Notes under the pieces: generated by a model | Databases searched by the model: none | Seen by the model: only the letters and a program-made list of their open reading frames with translations | Told to the model about the DNA's origin: nothing | Shown: in pieces, positions 7,192 to 8,109 of the stretch | Position numbering within the stretch: position 1 is the first letter of the stretch | Layout: every line of letters begins with the position of its first letter | Translations under genes and position numbers: made by a program | Assembly (NCBI GenBank): GCA_903861055.1 | Contig: CAIOSU010000040.1 | Span: 1-8,109, forward strand | Source of the DNA: an uncultured bacterium | GTDB lineage: Bacteria > Bacteroidota > Bacteroidia > Chitinophagales > CAIOSU01 | Direction: 5' to 3' | DNA: 8,109 nt

Positions 7192-8109
7192 ACTTTTCAA
7201 ATTGTAAAAGGGTTTTTGCAATGATACCTACACATTCGTGCAACTGTTCCTCGGTCATTACCAATGGTGGGGCAAATCGAATTTTGTCTCCGTGGGTAGG
7301 TTTGGCCAAAAGGCCATTATCGCGGAGCTTTAGGCAAATGTTCCAGCCCAGTTCCATGTCGTTGGTATTTAACACTATGGCATTCAGCAGGCCTTTGCCC
7401 CTCACCATCTTAATCAAAGGACTGTTAAGTGCTCGCAATTCGCGGCGTAATATCTCACCAAGGCGTTGGGCGTTTTCGGCAAGTTTCTCATCTTTTATAA
7501 CTTCAAGGGCTGCAATGGCTACTTTAGCTGCCAGCGGGTTGCCCCCAAATGTGGAGCCATGCTGCCCTGGTTTGATTACCCCCATGACAGCATCGTCGGC
7601 CAATACTGCCGAAACAGGGTATACGCCGCCGCTAATGGCCTTGCCCAATATTACCAAATCAGGGCGCACCCCTTCGTGGTCGCAGGCCAGTAGCTTGCCT
7701 GTGCGGGCTATGCCGGTTTGCACCTCATCGGCAATAAAAAGTACATTGGCCGCTTTGCAAAGCTCATATGCTTTAGCTAGGTAGCCATCGCTTGGCACAT
7801 CAACACCCGCTTCGCCTTGTATGGGTTCTATTAAAAAACCCGCAATATTTGGGTCTTTCAGGGCAGCCTCCAAAGCGGCTATATTGTTGTAAGGTATGGT
7901 TTCGAAGCCAGGTGTATATGGCCCGAAATTTTTCTTCGAACTTGGATCGGTACTGAAAGAAACTATAGTAGTGGTGCGGCCATGAAAGTTATGCTCGCAC
8001 ACAATAATCTTGGCTTCTTTTTCGGCAATACCTTTTTTTTCGTAAGCCCATTTGCGGGTAATTTTAATAGCTGTTTCCACGGCTTCGGCGCCCGTGTTCA
8101 TGGGCAGCA
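7190..8109 (-). CDS. rocD: Ornithine aminotransferase (N-terminal part outside window)
   Basis: This PLP-dependent class III aminotransferase moves the delta-amino group of ornithine to 2-oxoglutarate, giving glutamate semialdehyde (arginine breakdown and proline synthesis). The frame continues through the window edge; the codons before the Met at 8101 read LP, giving the family motif LPMNTGAEAVETAIK, so that Met is internal. About 100 N-terminal residues are missing from a usual total near 400. Diagnostic stretches are CEHNFHGRTTT, the block EPIQGEAGV, FIADEVQTG with the PLP-nitrogen Asp, ARTGKLLACDHEGVRPDLV, LGKAISGGVYPVSAVL with the Schiff-base Lys (codon 7640-7642), HGSTFGGNP, VRGKGLLNAIV and KPTHGDKIRFAPPLV. 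These favour ornithine aminotransferase over acetylornithine or 4-aminobutyrate aminotransferase. The final residues (LLQFEK) lie next to the AT-rich inverted repeat. It is metabolically unrelated to trmD and rplS downstream, so shared strand probably reflects chance adjacency rather than a functional operon. Confidence 0.95.
   Translation of the reverse strand, partial: LPMNTGAEAVETAIKITRKWAYEKKGIAEKEAKIIVCEHNFHGRTTTIVSFSTDPSSKKNFGPYTPGFETIPYNNIAALEAALKDPNIAGFLIEPIQGEAGVDVPSDGYLAKAYELCKAANVLFIADEVQTGIARTGKLLACDHEGVRPDLVILGKAISGGVYPVSAVLADDAVMGVIKPGQHGSTFGGNPLAAKVAIAALEVIKDEKLAENAQRLGEILRRELRALNSPLIKMVRGKGLLNAIVLNTNDMELGWNICLKLRDNGLLAKPTHGDKIRFAPPLVMTEEQLHECVGIIAKTLLQFEK

Noticed and set aside
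7221..7784. A 187-codon plus-strand open frame opposite rocD
   Set aside because: It is the complement of a strongly conserved aminotransferase region and its product has no recognisable features.
1..8109. Search for tRNA or rRNA genes, CRISPR arrays, insertion sequences or defence genes
   Set aside because: No cloverleaf, spaced direct repeats, transposase motif or defence domain was recognised; coding density is high and all long stretches belong to the listed genes.

Overview
The window looks like chromosomal DNA of a Bacteroidota bacterium. The evidence is the style of the proteins (a Bacteroidota-type SGNH hydrolase tail, a small kinase of a form common in that phylum, a TrmD with the variant motif CGHYKGVDERV), mostly weak Shine-Dalgarno sites, and a TAnnTTTG-type -7 promoter element in front of rplS. 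I see no mobile element, tRNA, rRNA or CRISPR array. The genus cannot be read from the sequence.

Left part, plus strand (1-5943): the 3' end of an SGNH/GDSL-type hydrolase is followed after 29 bp by a very large membrane histidine kinase with an NtrY-like catalytic end (1236 aa). Ten bp later comes a second, small two-TM histidine kinase (349 aa), and 4 bp after that a PP-loop ATPase of the diphthine-ammonia ligase (Dph6/MJ0570) family. The last three genes are packed like one operon. No response regulator is present in the window, so the partners of both kinases must lie elsewhere.

Centre (5944-6014): the two gene blocks converge on a perfect 18-bp hairpin that can serve as a shared, bidirectional terminator.

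Right part, minus strand (8109 down to 6015): ornithine aminotransferase rocD (its N-terminal quarter is outside the window), then trmD (tRNA m1G37 methyltransferase), then rplS (ribosomal protein L19). trmD-rplS is a conserved translation pair, and rplS appears to have its own promoter just after trmD. An AT-rich inverted repeat lies between rocD and trmD and overlaps the rocD stop codon.

Most of the window is ordinary housekeeping and signalling DNA. The points worth a second look are the three-sensor architecture of the large kinase, the pair of kinases with no regulator coupled to a PP-loop enzyme of unknown bacterial role, and an SGNH hydrolase whose expected catalytic His is Asn. I did not find convincing evidence of a wholly new system.
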